NCBI GenBank assembly: GCA_963676045.1
Contig: OY780938.1
Span: forward strand, 992,001 to 1,056,000
DNA from: Methanogranum sp963676045
Lineage (GTDB): Archaea > Thermoplasmatota > Thermoplasmata > Methanomassiliicoccales > Methanomethylophilaceae
Direction of reading: 5' to 3'
DNA length: 64,000 nt
The notes below the pieces were generated by a model. That model saw only the letters and a list, made by a program, of their open reading frames with translations. It made no database searches and had not been told where the DNA came from. The position numbers and the translations under genes were made by a program. This document shows positions 9,059 through 18,800 of this stretch, in pieces (positions within the stretch are counted from its first letter, which is position 1; each line of letters starts with the position of its first letter).

Positions 9059-9289
9059 ATGTGTTTAGCGATCCCAGGAAAAATTGTCAGCATTAAGGGT
9101 GATTTGGCGGAGATAGATTTTGGCGGTGTCATAAAAAAGGCCAATATCGCCATGGTCGAAGCTCAGATCGGACAGTGGGCTGTAATACATGCCGGCTTTG
9201 CAATAGAGATCATGGACGAGGAAGAAGCTCAAGAGACGATTAAACTCTGGAATGAGGTCCTTGACAGCGATAAGACCACGTTCTGCTGA
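9059..9289 (+). CDS. hypC: Hydrogenase maturation chaperone HypC
   Basis: The 76-residue protein starts MCLAIPGKI, the diagnostic HypC N-terminus with Cys2, which binds the Fe(CN)2CO precursor and HypD. The rest is the small OB-like HypC fold (GVIKKANIAMVEAQIGQWAVIHAGFAIEIMD has the usual pattern). It follows nac by one base, so the two are likely co-transcribed. No other hyp or hydrogenase gene lies in the window. A methanogen would need it for NiFe hydrogenase maturation. Confidence 0.93.
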   Translation: MCLAIPGKIVSIKGDLAEIDFGGVIKKANIAMVEAQIGQWAVIHAGFAIEIMDEEEAQETIKLWNEVLDSDKTTFC

Positions 9290-9317
9290 ACAACAGACTC
9301 CTTTCAAACCGAAAGAC

Positions 9318-9487
9318 TAATATACTGTCTATGTATCGCTAGTTTCGGTCTGACGGCCATAGCAGCGGGGAAACACCCGGTCCCATTCCGAACCCGGCAG
9401 TAAAGTCCGCTCGCGTACCTTCTTGTACTGTATTGCGCAAGCATACGGGAACTTAGGCACGCTGTCAACCACTTTTACCTTTCTTTG
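9318..9487 (+). repeat. 170-bp direct repeat, copy 1 (5S gene with promoter and tail)
   Basis: These 170 bases are identical to 9557-9726, offset by 239. The repeat covers a TATA-like TAATATACT about 26 bases before the 5S 5' end, the whole 5S gene, and a T-rich tail (ACTTTTACCTTTCTTTG). Each copy therefore looks like an independent transcription unit. Confidence 0.9.
9347..9470 (+). rRNA. rrf: 5S ribosomal RNA, copy 1
   Basis: The 124-nt sequence has the archaeal 5S hallmarks: CATAGCAGCGGGGAAACACC and CCCATTCCGAAC in the loop A-C region. The 5' GGTCTGACGGC pairs with 3' GCTGTCAACC with one bulge. It is not next to 16S or 23S genes, as is common in Thermoplasmata. A TATA element sits about 26 bases upstream, so it has its own promoter. 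Ends are set from helix I and may shift by a base or two. Confidence 0.93.
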
Positions 9488-9556
9488 ATTTTCATCATAT
9501 CTCATCGACCTACCAGTTTGAATGATTTTTTGGAATTTTCATAACTATAGAAACCT

Positions 9557-9726
9557 TAATATACTGTCTATGTATCGCTAGTTTCGGTCTGACGGCCATA
9601 GCAGCGGGGAAACACCCGGTCCCATTCCGAACCCGGCAGTAAAGTCCGCTCGCGTACCTTCTTGTACTGTATTGCGCAAGCATACGGGAACTTAGGCACG
9701 CTGTCAACCACTTTTACCTTTCTTTG
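9557..9726 (+). repeat. 170-bp direct repeat, copy 2 (5S gene with promoter and tail)
   Basis: Identical to 9318-9487. The unique spacer between copies (9488-9556) is AT-rich and carries no gene. Complete identity, including non-transcribed flanks, indicates recent duplication or ongoing gene conversion. Confidence 0.9.
9586..9709 (+). rRNA. rrf: 5S ribosomal RNA, copy 2
   Basis: Identical in sequence to the 5S gene at 9347-9470, with the same upstream TATA-like element and T-rich downstream tail. Short open frames across this stretch (9510-9707 and 9568-9765, minus) are artefacts of the rRNA sequence. Confidence 0.93.
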
Positions 9727-9773
9727 CATACTTTCAATCGTTATCATTAATACCCACTTAGGCATATAGTCGA

Positions 9774-10556
9774 ATGATGATGATAATAAAACTGGGTGGC
9801 AGTATAATAACTGACAAGACCCAGTATAGAAAATTCAATAAAGAAATTGTATCCAGGCTCTGCAGAGAGATATCCGATTCCGAGAAAGGGACCATAGTGG
9901 TCCATGGAGCTGGATCATTCGGCCATGTGCTTGCGAAACAATATGCACTGCAAAACGGATTCGTCGACTATGGACAAATCGCTGCGGTCGCGAGAGTGCA
10001 GCATGATGTCAGAGACCTTGATCTGATGGTCGTGGATGAGCTATTGAAAGTTGGTATCCCTGCTGTATCTGTACCTCCAGGATCTTGTTTCGTCATGGAT
10101 GATGGGAAATTGATAACCACTGACACTGAGGCCCTGAGGTCTCTTGCTGCAATGGGAATAATGCCTGTTACATTCGGTGACGTCGTCATGGATAGGAAAA
10201 AAGGATTCGGAATATGTTCTGGCGATCAATTGATGGAAATCCTTTGTAATATGTTCAAACCTGAGAAGGTCATATTCGTATCCGACATAGATGGACTTTA
10301 TGACAAGGATCCTAAAAAACATCCAGATGCCAAATTCATAGACGAAGTCACATCTGAATTATTGAAAACTGTTGACAGCAGCATAAACGTGGATGATGTC
10401 ACCGGTGGAGTGGGAGCCAAAATGGAAGCCATGCTCAGGATGAGCACCGAAAATAGAGAATGCGTTCTTGTGAATGGATCTGTCCCCGGAAGATTATACT
10501 CATTACTTAAAGGAGATAAGGTCATCTCCACTGTGGCCAAAGGCGGATTGAAATGA
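9774..10556 (+). CDS. ipk: Isopentenyl phosphate kinase
   Basis: This amino-acid-kinase-fold enzyme phosphorylates isopentenyl phosphate to IPP, the last step of the modified archaeal mevalonate pathway. The 260-residue product has the N-terminal KLGGSIITDK loop, the HGAGSFGH motif with the conserved substrate His (His51), and the DVTGGVGAKMEAML segment typical of the family. Starts at 9774, 9777 and 9780 are equivalent. It overlaps the IPP isomerase gene by four bases, giving an isoprenoid operon. Confidence 0.93.
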   Translation: MMMIIKLGGSIITDKTQYRKFNKEIVSRLCREISDSEKGTIVVHGAGSFGHVLAKQYALQNGFVDYGQIAAVARVQHDVRDLDLMVVDELLKVGIPAVSVPPGSCFVMDDGKLITTDTEALRSLAAMGIMPVTFGDVVMDRKKGFGICSGDQLMEILCNMFKPEKVIFVSDIDGLYDKDPKKHPDAKFIDEVTSELLKTVDSSINVDDVTGGVGAKMEAMLRMSTENRECVLVNGSVPGRLYSLLKGDKVISTVAKGGLK

Positions 10557-11629
10557 CACCCCCGATAAAAGAAAGGAAGGCAGACCATATCGAGATCTGC
10601 CTGAATGAAAGGATCGCTCCCGGATATTGTTACTGGGACGATGTCAAACTGATGCACAATGCGCTTCCTGAGGTCGATGCTGATGACATCGACATGAAAG
10701 CAGATGTCATGGGATACAGATTGGAATTCCCGTTGATAGTAACGGCCATAACAGGCGGTTTCTCAGGAGCGAAGAAGATCAACGAGAATATAGCGAAAGC
10801 CTGTTCAAATCTCGGAATAGGCATGGGCATCGGAAGCGAGAGGGCAGGTATCAACGGAATAGACCCAGATAGCTATTCCGTGATCAAAGATTATGATCTT
10901 CCCCTCGTTATAGGGAATGTCGGTGCACCGCAACTTGTCAAGCAGAAGACAAAGGACAGATTCTACAAAGATGATATTGCAAAAGCAAAAGAGCTCATCG
11001 ATGCCGATCTTATAGCCATACATCTGAATTTCCTACAGGAGGTAATACAACCTGAGGGAGACACCAATAGCATAGGATGCTATGATGCCATACGTGACAT
11101 CGCAAGGGATTTCCCGATCATCGTGAAAGAGACGGGTGCAGGCATATCCTCTGAGGTCGCCATGAGGCTGAAAGGGACCGGCATACAGGGAATGGACATA
11201 GCTGGTATGGGAGGCACGAGCTTCTCTGCCGTGGAGCTCTACCGTGCCATGAAGGCTGGTGACGAGATCAGGTCCGGCATGGGAGAGACCTTCTTCGACT
11301 GGGGCATACCCTCGCCAGTATCCCTTATCGAGGCCAGGAACGGCCTACCCATCATAGCTTCAGGAGGAATACTCGACGGCATACATGTGGCTTCCACGAT
11401 CGCGATGGGGGCATCGTGTGCAGGTGTCGCGCACTCCGTACTCAGAGAGGCCCTCGAATCATCGGAGGCCGTGGAAAGGAAACTCACGCTCATAAAAGAA
11501 GAGCTCAGGGCTGCAATGATGCTCACAGGCTCTTCGAACATCAAACAACTTTCAAAGACAAGATACGTCATATTGGGCGAATCTAAAGAATGGTTGGAAG
11601 GAATACAATGGATGCAAAAGAATATCTGA
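10553..11629 (+). CDS. fni: Isopentenyl-diphosphate delta-isomerase, type 2 (FMN-dependent)
   Basis: IDI-2 interconverts IPP and DMAPP with reduced FMN. The 358-residue TIM-barrel protein has ITGGFSGAKKINENIA, MGIGSERAG, the KETGAGIS segment and the GMGGTSFSAVE flavin phosphate loop, all typical of the family. It overlaps the IPK gene by four bases at its start and the prenyl synthase by 22 bases at its end, so three consecutive steps are tightly linked. Confidence 0.95.
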   Translation: MTPPIKERKADHIEICLNERIAPGYCYWDDVKLMHNALPEVDADDIDMKADVMGYRLEFPLIVTAITGGFSGAKKINENIAKACSNLGIGMGIGSERAGINGIDPDSYSVIKDYDLPLVIGNVGAPQLVKQKTKDRFYKDDIAKAKELIDADLIAIHLNFLQEVIQPEGDTNSIGCYDAIRDIARDFPIIVKETGAGISSEVAMRLKGTGIQGMDIAGMGGTSFSAVELYRAMKAGDEIRSGMGETFFDWGIPSPVSLIEARNGLPIIASGGILDGIHVASTIAMGASCAGVAHSVLREALESSEAVERKLTLIKEELRAAMMLTGSSNIKQLSKTRYVILGESKEWLEGIQWMQKNI

Positions 11630-12591
11630 ACAAGGCCTCACATGAAGTGGATGGCGCGATAAGGTCATACATACCTGATGAAGAACCAATGAAGCTCATC
11701 GAGGCTTCCAGGAGATACCCCTACGCAGGCGGGAAGAGGATGCGCCCCGCCATCGTGCTAGCGGCATGCTCTGCAGTAGGAGGCGACAGGAGTAAGGCCA
11801 TACCCCTCGCTGTCGCGATAGAGTACATACACAATTTCACACTCATCCATGATGACTACATGGATGGAGATGTGAAAAGAAGGGGAATGACCACAATACA
11901 TGTGGACTACGGCATGCCCACGGCCATATTGGCAGGGGATGCGTTGTTCGCCAAGGCGTTCCAGATAATGGCCGAGATGGATGTGGACGGCGAAAGGCTG
12001 AGGGATTCCCTCAGATACGTCACGAAAGCTGTCTGGGACCTTGCACGCGGGCAGGAGATGGACACCTCCAATGAGGGGAAGATCGTCTCAGAGGAAGAGT
12101 ACATTGAGACTATAAGGCTGAAGACCAGCGTTCTCTTTGCGGCTGCAGCGGCCGGAGGCGCGATCGTAGGAGGAGCCGATAAGAAGACCGTCAAGGCCAT
12201 AGACGACTACGCCATGGCACTCGGACTCGGATTCCAGATATTCGACGATTACCTCGGGATATGCGGAGATGCCTCCAAAACAGGGAAATCCGTAGGCAAC
12301 GACATACGCAAAGGAAAATGCACGATACTCGTGACGCACGCCATGAAGAACATAAAGGACCAGAGGACCAAGGATGAGTTCAAGAACATACTGGGCAACA
12401 TGGATGCGAGCGAGAAGCAGATCGCGCGTGCCAGACAGATACTGCAAGATGCGGGAAGCATAGATTATGCCAGGAACAAGGCCAAGGAAAAGGTCGACGA
12501 GGCCATATCGAAGATACATTTCCTCCCATCCAGCGAACATAAGGACTTCATGATCGCATTGGCACGCTATGCCATCGATAGGGATGTCTGA
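11608..12591 (+). CDS. Geranylgeranyl diphosphate synthase-type polyprenyl synthetase
   Basis: This enzyme condenses IPP with allylic diphosphates to build C15-C20 chains for archaeal lipids. The 327-residue product has the first Asp-rich motif HDDYMDGD, preceded by the conserved GGKRMRP (residues ~43-49), and the second, FDDYLG with KTGKSVGNDIRKGK after it. I use the ATG at 11608, preceded by GGAAGGA; the frame is open from 11590. Chain length cannot be decided by eye, but GGPP or FPP/GGPP is expected. Confidence 0.92.
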   Translation: MDAKEYLNKASHEVDGAIRSYIPDEEPMKLIEASRRYPYAGGKRMRPAIVLAACSAVGGDRSKAIPLAVAIEYIHNFTLIHDDYMDGDVKRRGMTTIHVDYGMPTAILAGDALFAKAFQIMAEMDVDGERLRDSLRYVTKAVWDLARGQEMDTSNEGKIVSEEEYIETIRLKTSVLFAAAAAGGAIVGGADKKTVKAIDDYAMALGLGFQIFDDYLGICGDASKTGKSVGNDIRKGKCTILVTHAMKNIKDQRTKDEFKNILGNMDASEKQIARARQILQDAGSIDYARNKAKEKVDEAISKIHFLPSSEHKDFMIALARYAIDRDV

Positions 12592-12593
12592 GG

Positions 12594-13250
12594 TCAAACA
12601 TCGCTTATGCCTTTCGAGGTTATGCGGTAATTCGCGGTCCTCCCTTCGGGGAGGCTGCGATGCTTTATTATCACGGCGGTCCTGACGCCGTTGTTCCTTT
12701 TATCCAGCCTCATTATGGTCTTCGCATTATGTTGCATCGCATGACCTCCAAGGAATTCTATCGTACCGGTCTGAAGATTGGAATATACTTGCGATGATAT
12801 GAGAACGGGTATCTCGAATCTCCTCGCGATGTCCAAAAGCACCTCTGTCTGTCTTATGAAATCGGTCCTGACCTTCGGATCGTCATAGTTCAGGCGGTAG
12901 AACATCGTCATTGAGTCTATTATGACCATTCCGAGAACATCCTTCTCTGCCAATTTGGAGATCTTGTCTATCTTATCGGATTGCTCCTCGAAACTGTGAA
13001 CCTGGAATACGAGTAGCCCCTTCAATGACTCGTCCTCTCCGAATATCTGACGTATCCTGTCGTATGACAGCCCTTCCGTGTCGATGAATGCCACCTTTTT
13101 CCCGCCTTTGATTACATTCAGAGCTGCCTGGAGGCATATGTTGGTCTTTCCGCATCCTCCCTCTCCGTAGATCAATGTGACACTGCTGTCCTCTATGCCC
13201 CCTCCCAAAAGATCGTCCAGGGATTGACAGCCGATAGGTGCGCGTTTCAC
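12594..13250 (-). CDS. radB: DNA repair and recombination protein RadB
   Basis: RadB is the short archaeal RecA/RadA paralogue, a recombination mediator. The 218-residue product consists only of the ATPase core: Walker A GEGGCGKT (residues 29-36), Walker B-like MVIIDSMT, and the SSQVYSN and GGHAMQHNAKTIMRL segments. It lacks the N-terminal helix-hairpin-helix domain of RadA. It is convergent with the prenyl synthase gene with a 2-bp gap. Confidence 0.92.
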   Translation of the reverse strand: MKRAPIGCQSLDDLLGGGIEDSSVTLIYGEGGCGKTNICLQAALNVIKGGKKVAFIDTEGLSYDRIRQIFGEDESLKGLLVFQVHSFEEQSDKIDKISKLAEKDVLGMVIIDSMTMFYRLNYDDPKVRTDFIRQTEVLLDIARRFEIPVLISSQVYSNLQTGTIEFLGGHAMQHNAKTIMRLDKRNNGVRTAVIIKHRSLPEGRTANYRITSKGISDV

Positions 13251-13321
13251 ACCACAATATATCTCAAGGGATTGATAAAATGAGCGAATGAAAAATGGAA
13301 AGTAAATGGTTTGACCTTCAC

Positions 13322-13669
13322 TCAGTAAAGGTTGTTGAGATCGTCGTCCTTCGACTTGGGCTTCTCCTCTGGCTTATCCTCGGGCTCTAGCTTCTCCTTG
13401 ACAGGCTTGACATCCTTGATGTCATACGAGACATCGGTCTGATGGGTCTCTCCCTTCTTTATGTAATAAGGAACGGCCAAAAGACCCATTGCAAGGAATA
13501 TTATCACTGCGATTACAATGATAGCTATTATGACGATCAGGATTATCTGCACGATACTCTCCAGTATGCTGGGGTTCATCGCGACGAATACCACGATCGC
13601 TATGAGCGCGAGAACGAGTACGAGTATGCCTATGCCTGACCACGTTGTACTTTTTCTCTCTTCTGTCAT
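13322..13669 (-). CDS. Small two-TM membrane protein of unknown function
   Basis: The 115-residue product has two hydrophobic helices at about residues 12-30 and 37-67, followed by a charged, Lys/Glu/Asp-rich cytoplasmic tail that ends KSKDDDLNNLY. I do not recognise a family. It begins 11 bases after the AIM24-family gene on the same strand, so the two probably form an operon and may act together at the membrane. Confidence 0.65.
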   Translation of the reverse strand: MTEERKSTTWSGIGILVLVLALIAIVVFVAMNPSILESIVQIILIVIIAIIVIAVIIFLAMGLLAVPYYIKKGETHQTDVSYDIKDVKPVKEKLEPEDKPEEKPKSKDDDLNNLY

Positions 13670-13680
13670 TTGATTTCACC

Positions 13681-14361
13681 TCAACTGCTGTTCGAAGGCA
13701 AGAATGGCACCAATGCAGCTGCAAGGTCTGCGAGCGTCATGGACTGTATTATTATCTTACCGGGTCCGGTGAGCGTGGTCACGAACAGACCCTCTCCTCC
13801 GAACAATGCTGTCTTTATTCCGCCTGCTGCGGATATGTCATACTGCACCGTGTCCTGCCAGGCCACTGCGTTGGATGTTGATACCTTGTATTTCTCTCCA
13901 GGCTTCAGATCCACGATGTTGAAATCACCGCATGCCGCGACGAATGCGATCCCGCTTCCGCTGAGCCTCTGCAATATGAATCCCTCTCCTCCGAACAATG
14001 CGGAACCGAGTTTCTTCTGGAATGCAAGGTCCATGTCCACTGTGGTCTGTGCACCGAGGAAACCGGTCTTCTGCACTACCCATGACCCCTTTCCAAGATC
14101 GAGATCTACAATCTTTCCAGGTGCCCATCCTCCAAGGCCCACTATTCCAGTTCCACCATGTGCATTATATTTCACAAGGAACAAGGATGACCCTGTGAGC
14201 GACCTTTTTAGTCCTTTGATGAGACCGCCCTCGAGTTTCGCTTCCATGGTCATATTGCCGGTCATATACCTCATTGCACCGGCAACGGATTGGAATTCCT
14301 CGCCCTCGTCTATCTGAACATTCACGAACTGTAAATTATCGCCAGTTATTGTATACCTCAT
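13681..14361 (-). CDS. AIM24/TIGR00266-family protein
   Basis: The 226-residue protein has the repeated beta-strand pattern of the AIM24 (DUF124) family: EEFQSVAGAMRYMTG near the N-terminus and two FGGEG(F/L) repeats (~residues 122 and 188). The fold is a trimeric beta-prism-like structure. In yeast the homologue is mitochondrial; in prokaryotes its role is unclear. It is divergent from bud32, with a palindrome at 14364-14381 directly before its start codon. Confidence 0.88.
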   Translation of the reverse strand: MRYTITGDNLQFVNVQIDEGEEFQSVAGAMRYMTGNMTMEAKLEGGLIKGLKRSLTGSSLFLVKYNAHGGTGIVGLGGWAPGKIVDLDLGKGSWVVQKTGFLGAQTTVDMDLAFQKKLGSALFGGEGFILQRLSGSGIAFVAACGDFNIVDLKPGEKYKVSTSNAVAWQDTVQYDISAAGGIKTALFGGEGLFVTTLTGPGKIIIQSMTLADLAAALVPFLPSNSS

Positions 14362-14363
14362 GA

Positions 14364-14381
14364 CTGAATATCCGTATTCAG
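14364..14381. promoter_or_regulatory. Palindrome between AIM24 gene and bud32
   Basis: CTGAATA-TCCG-TATTCAG is a perfect inverted repeat with 7-bp arms, starting 3 bases upstream of the AIM24-family ATG. An AT-rich TATTAAATATTTA (14384-14396) follows and may be the TATA region for bud32. It could be an operator or a hairpin in the AIM24 leader; no regulator can be named. Confidence 0.35.
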
Positions 14382-14420
14382 AGTATTAAATATTTACACA
14401 AGAAGTGCAATCGAGTCCTC

Positions 14421-15041
14421 ATGAATCCTGAACCGGTGGCTAGCGGTGCAGAGGCTGAGATATTCGAAACAGAATTCCTCGGACGTCCAGCGATGGTGAA
14501 GGTCAGGTCTCCCAAGGCATACAGGCATCCTGAGCTCGATCAAAGGATAAGATCGGCAAGGATGAGGACAGAGGCCAGGCTGATGAAGGATGCCAGGATG
14601 GTCGGGGTCAGAACACCTGTGGTATATGACGTCGATGTCCAAGAATGCAGCATAACGATGGAATACATCCGCGGAAGGAAGATCAAGGACATACTGGATG
14701 ATGAACCCGAGAAGGCGAGGGCCGTATGCAGGATGATCGGCGAATCGATAGCGAGACTACACGATGGGGGCATCAGTCACGGGGACCTCACGACCTCGAA
14801 CATGATGATGACAGAGGACGGCCACATCTGCCTGATAGACTTCTCTATGGGCTCTTCCAAAACGGAATTGGAGGACATAGGCGTCGACATCCGCCTTCTG
14901 GAAAGAGCATTCAACTCAGCGCATCCGGATCTTAAGGACGCATATGACGTCATGATCGAAGAATATTGTTCAAAGAAGAAGGATTCGAGCGCCGTCATGA
15001 GAAAGGTCCAGGACATAAAGGACAGAGGGAGATACACATGA
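14421..15041 (+). CDS. bud32: KEOPS-complex kinase/ATPase Bud32
   Basis: Bud32 is the small RIO-like kinase that drives KEOPS in t6A tRNA modification. The 206-residue product has SGAEA at the start, Lys27 (MVKVRSPKAYRHPELD), the catalytic loop HGDLTTSN (Asp122) and DFS (Asp140) in place of DFG. Many archaea fuse it to Kae1; here it stands alone and no Kae1 gene is in the window. It overlaps rdgB by four bases. Confidence 0.93.
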   Translation: MNPEPVASGAEAEIFETEFLGRPAMVKVRSPKAYRHPELDQRIRSARMRTEARLMKDARMVGVRTPVVYDVDVQECSITMEYIRGRKIKDILDDEPEKARAVCRMIGESIARLHDGGISHGDLTTSNMMMTEDGHICLIDFSMGSSKTELEDIGVDIRLLERAFNSAHPDLKDAYDVMIEEYCSKKKDSSAVMRKVQDIKDRGRYT

Positions 15042-15595
15042 GACTCAAGGTGATAACATCGAATCCAGGCAAAGTCAGGGAATTCGAGGAATCACTGGGC
15101 CATCTCGGCATAGAGATGGAGCACCTCCGTCTGCCATATGACGAGGTGCAGACGTCTGACCTCGAGGAAGTGGTGCGCAAAGGTATGGAGGAGATAAGGA
15201 AGAAGGGCGTCCGTGACTTCTTGATCGACGACTCCGGCCTGTTCATCGATTCGTTGAAAGGATTCCCCGGCGTATGGTCCGCATACGCACAGAAGACCAT
15301 AGGGAACAAAGGCATCCTGAAACTGATGGATGGGATCGATGGCAGGGATGCGGAATTCAGATGCTGCATCGGATGCGACATCGTGGGGCAGACCATCATC
15401 GTCACAGGGATATGCAGAGGCCGTATAATGACAGAGGAGCACGGTGGCGGAGGATTCGGATACGACCCCATATTCACCCATGATGGCATGCTGTCTTTCG
15501 CGGAGATACCCACAGAGGAGAAGAATTCCTTCTCTCACCGGGGGAATGCGGTCAAACTCCTCATCGAGGAGATGCATAGAAAAGGTATAGTCTGA
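15038..15595 (+). CDS. rdgB: XTP/dITP diphosphatase (RdgB/HAM1)
   Basis: This house-cleaning pyrophosphatase removes ITP, dITP and XTP from the nucleotide pool. The 185-residue product has TSNPGKVREF at the N-terminus, DDSGLFIDSLKGFPGVWSA, GGGGFGYDPIF and FSHRGNA, the full HAM1 set. I use the ATG at 15038, overlapping the bud32 stop as ATGA. The same bud32-rdgB neighbourhood occurs in other archaea. Confidence 0.94.
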   Translation: MRLKVITSNPGKVREFEESLGHLGIEMEHLRLPYDEVQTSDLEEVVRKGMEEIRKKGVRDFLIDDSGLFIDSLKGFPGVWSAYAQKTIGNKGILKLMDGIDGRDAEFRCCIGCDIVGQTIIVTGICRGRIMTEEHGGGGFGYDPIFTHDGMLSFAEIPTEEKNSFSHRGNAVKLLIEEMHRKGIV

Positions 15596-15636
15596 CGATA
15601 TCCTTATCTAGGACGAAATTATGCTCCAAGTATTAA

Positions 15637-15709
15637 GGGTCTATGGGCTAGCTTGGTATACTTGTGGCTTTGGGAGCCATTGACTCCGGTTCAAATCCGG
15701 ATAGACCCA
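15637..15709 (+). tRNA. tRNA-Pro (anticodon UGG)
   Basis: The 73-nt sequence folds as a cloverleaf: acceptor GGGTCTA/TAGACCC with discriminator A, anticodon stem GTGGC/GCCAT around loop TTTGGGA (anticodon TGG), and T stem TCCGG/CCGGA around TTCAAAT. The D stem is weak (3 bp with a mismatch), as in other archaeal proline tRNAs. The 3' CCA is not encoded. A T-rich tail follows. Confidence 0.93.
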
Positions 15710-15815
15710 CTCCTTCCTTCTAAAATTGGCTTTTATCTTCACAATTATTGTTATCTTTGATCTGAAAACAACAAAACATCACGGTCGAATTGTTCATTGT
15801 GGGAACCGTGCCCAT

Positions 15816-18800
15816 TCAAATGGAACATTTGATGAAATACGAATCCGGCAATATTACGACTGTCATATAACAGCACATCGTGCTCTCAGAGTTCATCAGG
15901 TCGATCTTCAGATACAACTCCCCGATGATGCCGTTGAAATTGGCTATCGATATCTGGATGCCGTCATCGGGTGTGAACACGACGCTCACGGTGACTGAAT
16001 CCGAATTGTATACAGTGTAATCGTACGAATCCGCTGCGAAGTCCACATCATAGGTCCCTACATCCGTCTCCTGGTCCGATTCCTCGACCGCGACCGATCC
16101 CAGATCGTCATCCGTCACGGACGGTGACACGAATGCGAGGTCCACGAACCATACCGCATATAGATCTACCTCGGAACCATCAACTGCAGAGAGGTTCTCT
16201 ACCTGTGTTCCGAGAACATAGACCGTGCCGCTGCCATCATCGTTCCCGCTCCAGCATATCAACGTGTATCCTCCTCTCGTGAATATCGTTGATGCCAATG
16301 TGACCATTACATCGTATGTGCATGATTGGGAATACGTCACATCCGAGCCGTAATTCGAATGGTAGATTATCGTGTATGTTATCGGCGAGTATTGGGCGTA
16401 TATCGTTATGTCCGCATATGTGAGGGTATATTGTTCCCATTCTCCCATGTATCCTATTACGTAAGGCACCGAAGGTGCCACGACAGACATGTCCTCGGCA
16501 TCGAATTCCAATATCGAAACTATGGAACCGCTAGCATTGAATGTGGCGTAATACTCTATCAGCGACATGCTGACGACAATAGTCGTATCCTCTGAACCCA
16601 TTACAAAGGAGTCTCCTGAAGAGTACGTCACACTCGTGCCATAATACTTCCAATTGGAGAACGTGTATCCGTCCTTCGATACTGATAGCCCTGATGTCCC
16701 GAACGATATGATACCTGAATATGTACCATATACTGCGGAATATGTGTCGGAAAGGTCGTATGAACCTACGTTGACAGCACATCCTGGAACATAGATCCCC
16801 GATGAGGATACCACGTAGATCGTCAATGTATGCATCTGCAAGGATATCGTCAGATCCTGCCCGGATATCGAGGATGGCCCGTTAGACATGTCAAGATTCA
16901 ATGTCGTCGATGAATATCCTGTTGCAACGGCCTTCACGACATACACCCCGTATTGCAATCCAGATATCGAATATGCTCCGGTGCTTAGATTCACAGTTGC
17001 GGTGTATTCCACGCCGTTGCAGGTCAACAGCACATATGTGCCAGATGGAAGAGCCCCGTCAGAGGAATGAACTGTTCCAGATATCTGGAAAAATGCGATC
17101 GTCAGCGTCAGGTCCTTGCCTGTCTGATTCGAGGTCATTGAAGATACAGTGGGTGTCACCGTCTGCATGTATCCAGATATGGATGCCGTGATACTGCCGG
17201 AAGACCCGTATGGGACACCTATTATAGTATAAGCTCCGCCAGTGGTCGTGAGCGCGGTATACTCCATGCCATCAACATTCAACACTACGGCTACATTCAC
17301 AGACGACGCTCCGCCAACTACCGTAAGCGTACCTGATACGGAATATGTGTTCAAAGACCAGGTCTGCGATTCTACGAATGTGAGGTCGTTGGTCACATAT
17401 GCGACATGATACTCGTATACGATCGTACCATAATTATTGATGACCCACATTCCGTCATTGCCGTAACATGTGACGATGGGTACGGTGCTGCTGTATCCCG
17501 GATTCACTGTTATCGTGAAATAATAATTCTCTCCATATACCGCGGATGTCTGACCTGTGACAACGTATGCGCTGTTGGATACTGGCAATGTGACCGTGTA
17601 GACGTTCTTGCTCCATGTGGCGGTCTCAGTGAAGACGATGTTCGTCGTCACACTATCGATTGTATATGTGTACGTGCTGCCGCTGATTGAAGAAGCGCTT
17701 ATCGACACCCCGTTGGCCCATACTATTGGAGATGTCTTGTTGTATGGATCGTAGACCGTTATGCTGAATGAACATGAAGAACCGTATACCAATGATGTGG
17801 ATCCACCTGAGACATAATACGCGATCGTATTGGTGGGATATGTCACAGTCAAGGTCGTTGCATTCCATTGAGCATAAAGGATCACGGTGGCACCTTGCAC
17901 GGTCGTCAGATCCCCGACCATCTGGGAATCGCTATACGATGTGCCGCTTCCGTCTAAGGCTGTGTTCCATCCAGTGAAAGTGTACCCCGACCTTGTGTAT
18001 GCGTTCGAAGTCAAATTCGCATATATGCCATATGTGAATGATTGGCTTGACATGGAACCGCCTGTGGAACCATTTCCGTTGTACTCTACTGTATACGTGT
18101 TCACTGTCCAACGTGCATATAGATCGACGCTGTTGTTGGTTGTCGTGACAGTCATCGAAGATGTGACCAATGTTCCGCCAGAGGATGAGGTGTACCAACC
18201 ATTGAACGAATAACCCGTCTTTACAAGAGGGATCGATACAGATGTTAACAATCCTGTCGAAAATGAATTACTGCCGATAATTGATAAATAGCTTATATTA
18301 TCGCTGAATGTCAGAGAGTTTAATTTCCCACAATTCGAAAAGGAATAATCGCCGATGTATGTCACCGAACTTGGAACCTCGATAGATACTAAATTATCAC
18401 AGTTATAAAAGGCATAATCCCCTATCGATGTCAAAGAACTTGACAATGAAATATTAAATGATATTGCTCCAGTGCAATTATAGAATGCATAGTTGCCAAT
18501 CGATGTGACGTCGTCGGCAATGGTCAACGAAATGATGCCATTACGGCTGATGTACCACGGAGTGTACATGTAATTCGAACTTGTATAGGTCGCACCTGTA
18601 CCGGTCGATCCCTTTGTGAGTGTCACTGATGTTATGCCGGTGCAACCTGTAAAAGCAGTGGTGTTTGTAGCCGCGATGGTTATCGGCATGGTCAGTGATC
18701 TGACTCCTGTGCAGTTGTAGAATGCATAGTTGCCGATCGATATGACGTCGTCCGCTATGGTCACAGACATCGTATTGGTACGGCTGATATACCATGGGGT

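Noticed and set aside
9510..9765. Short minus-strand open frames across the second 5S gene
   Set aside because: They fall inside a structured rRNA repeat and have no family resemblance.
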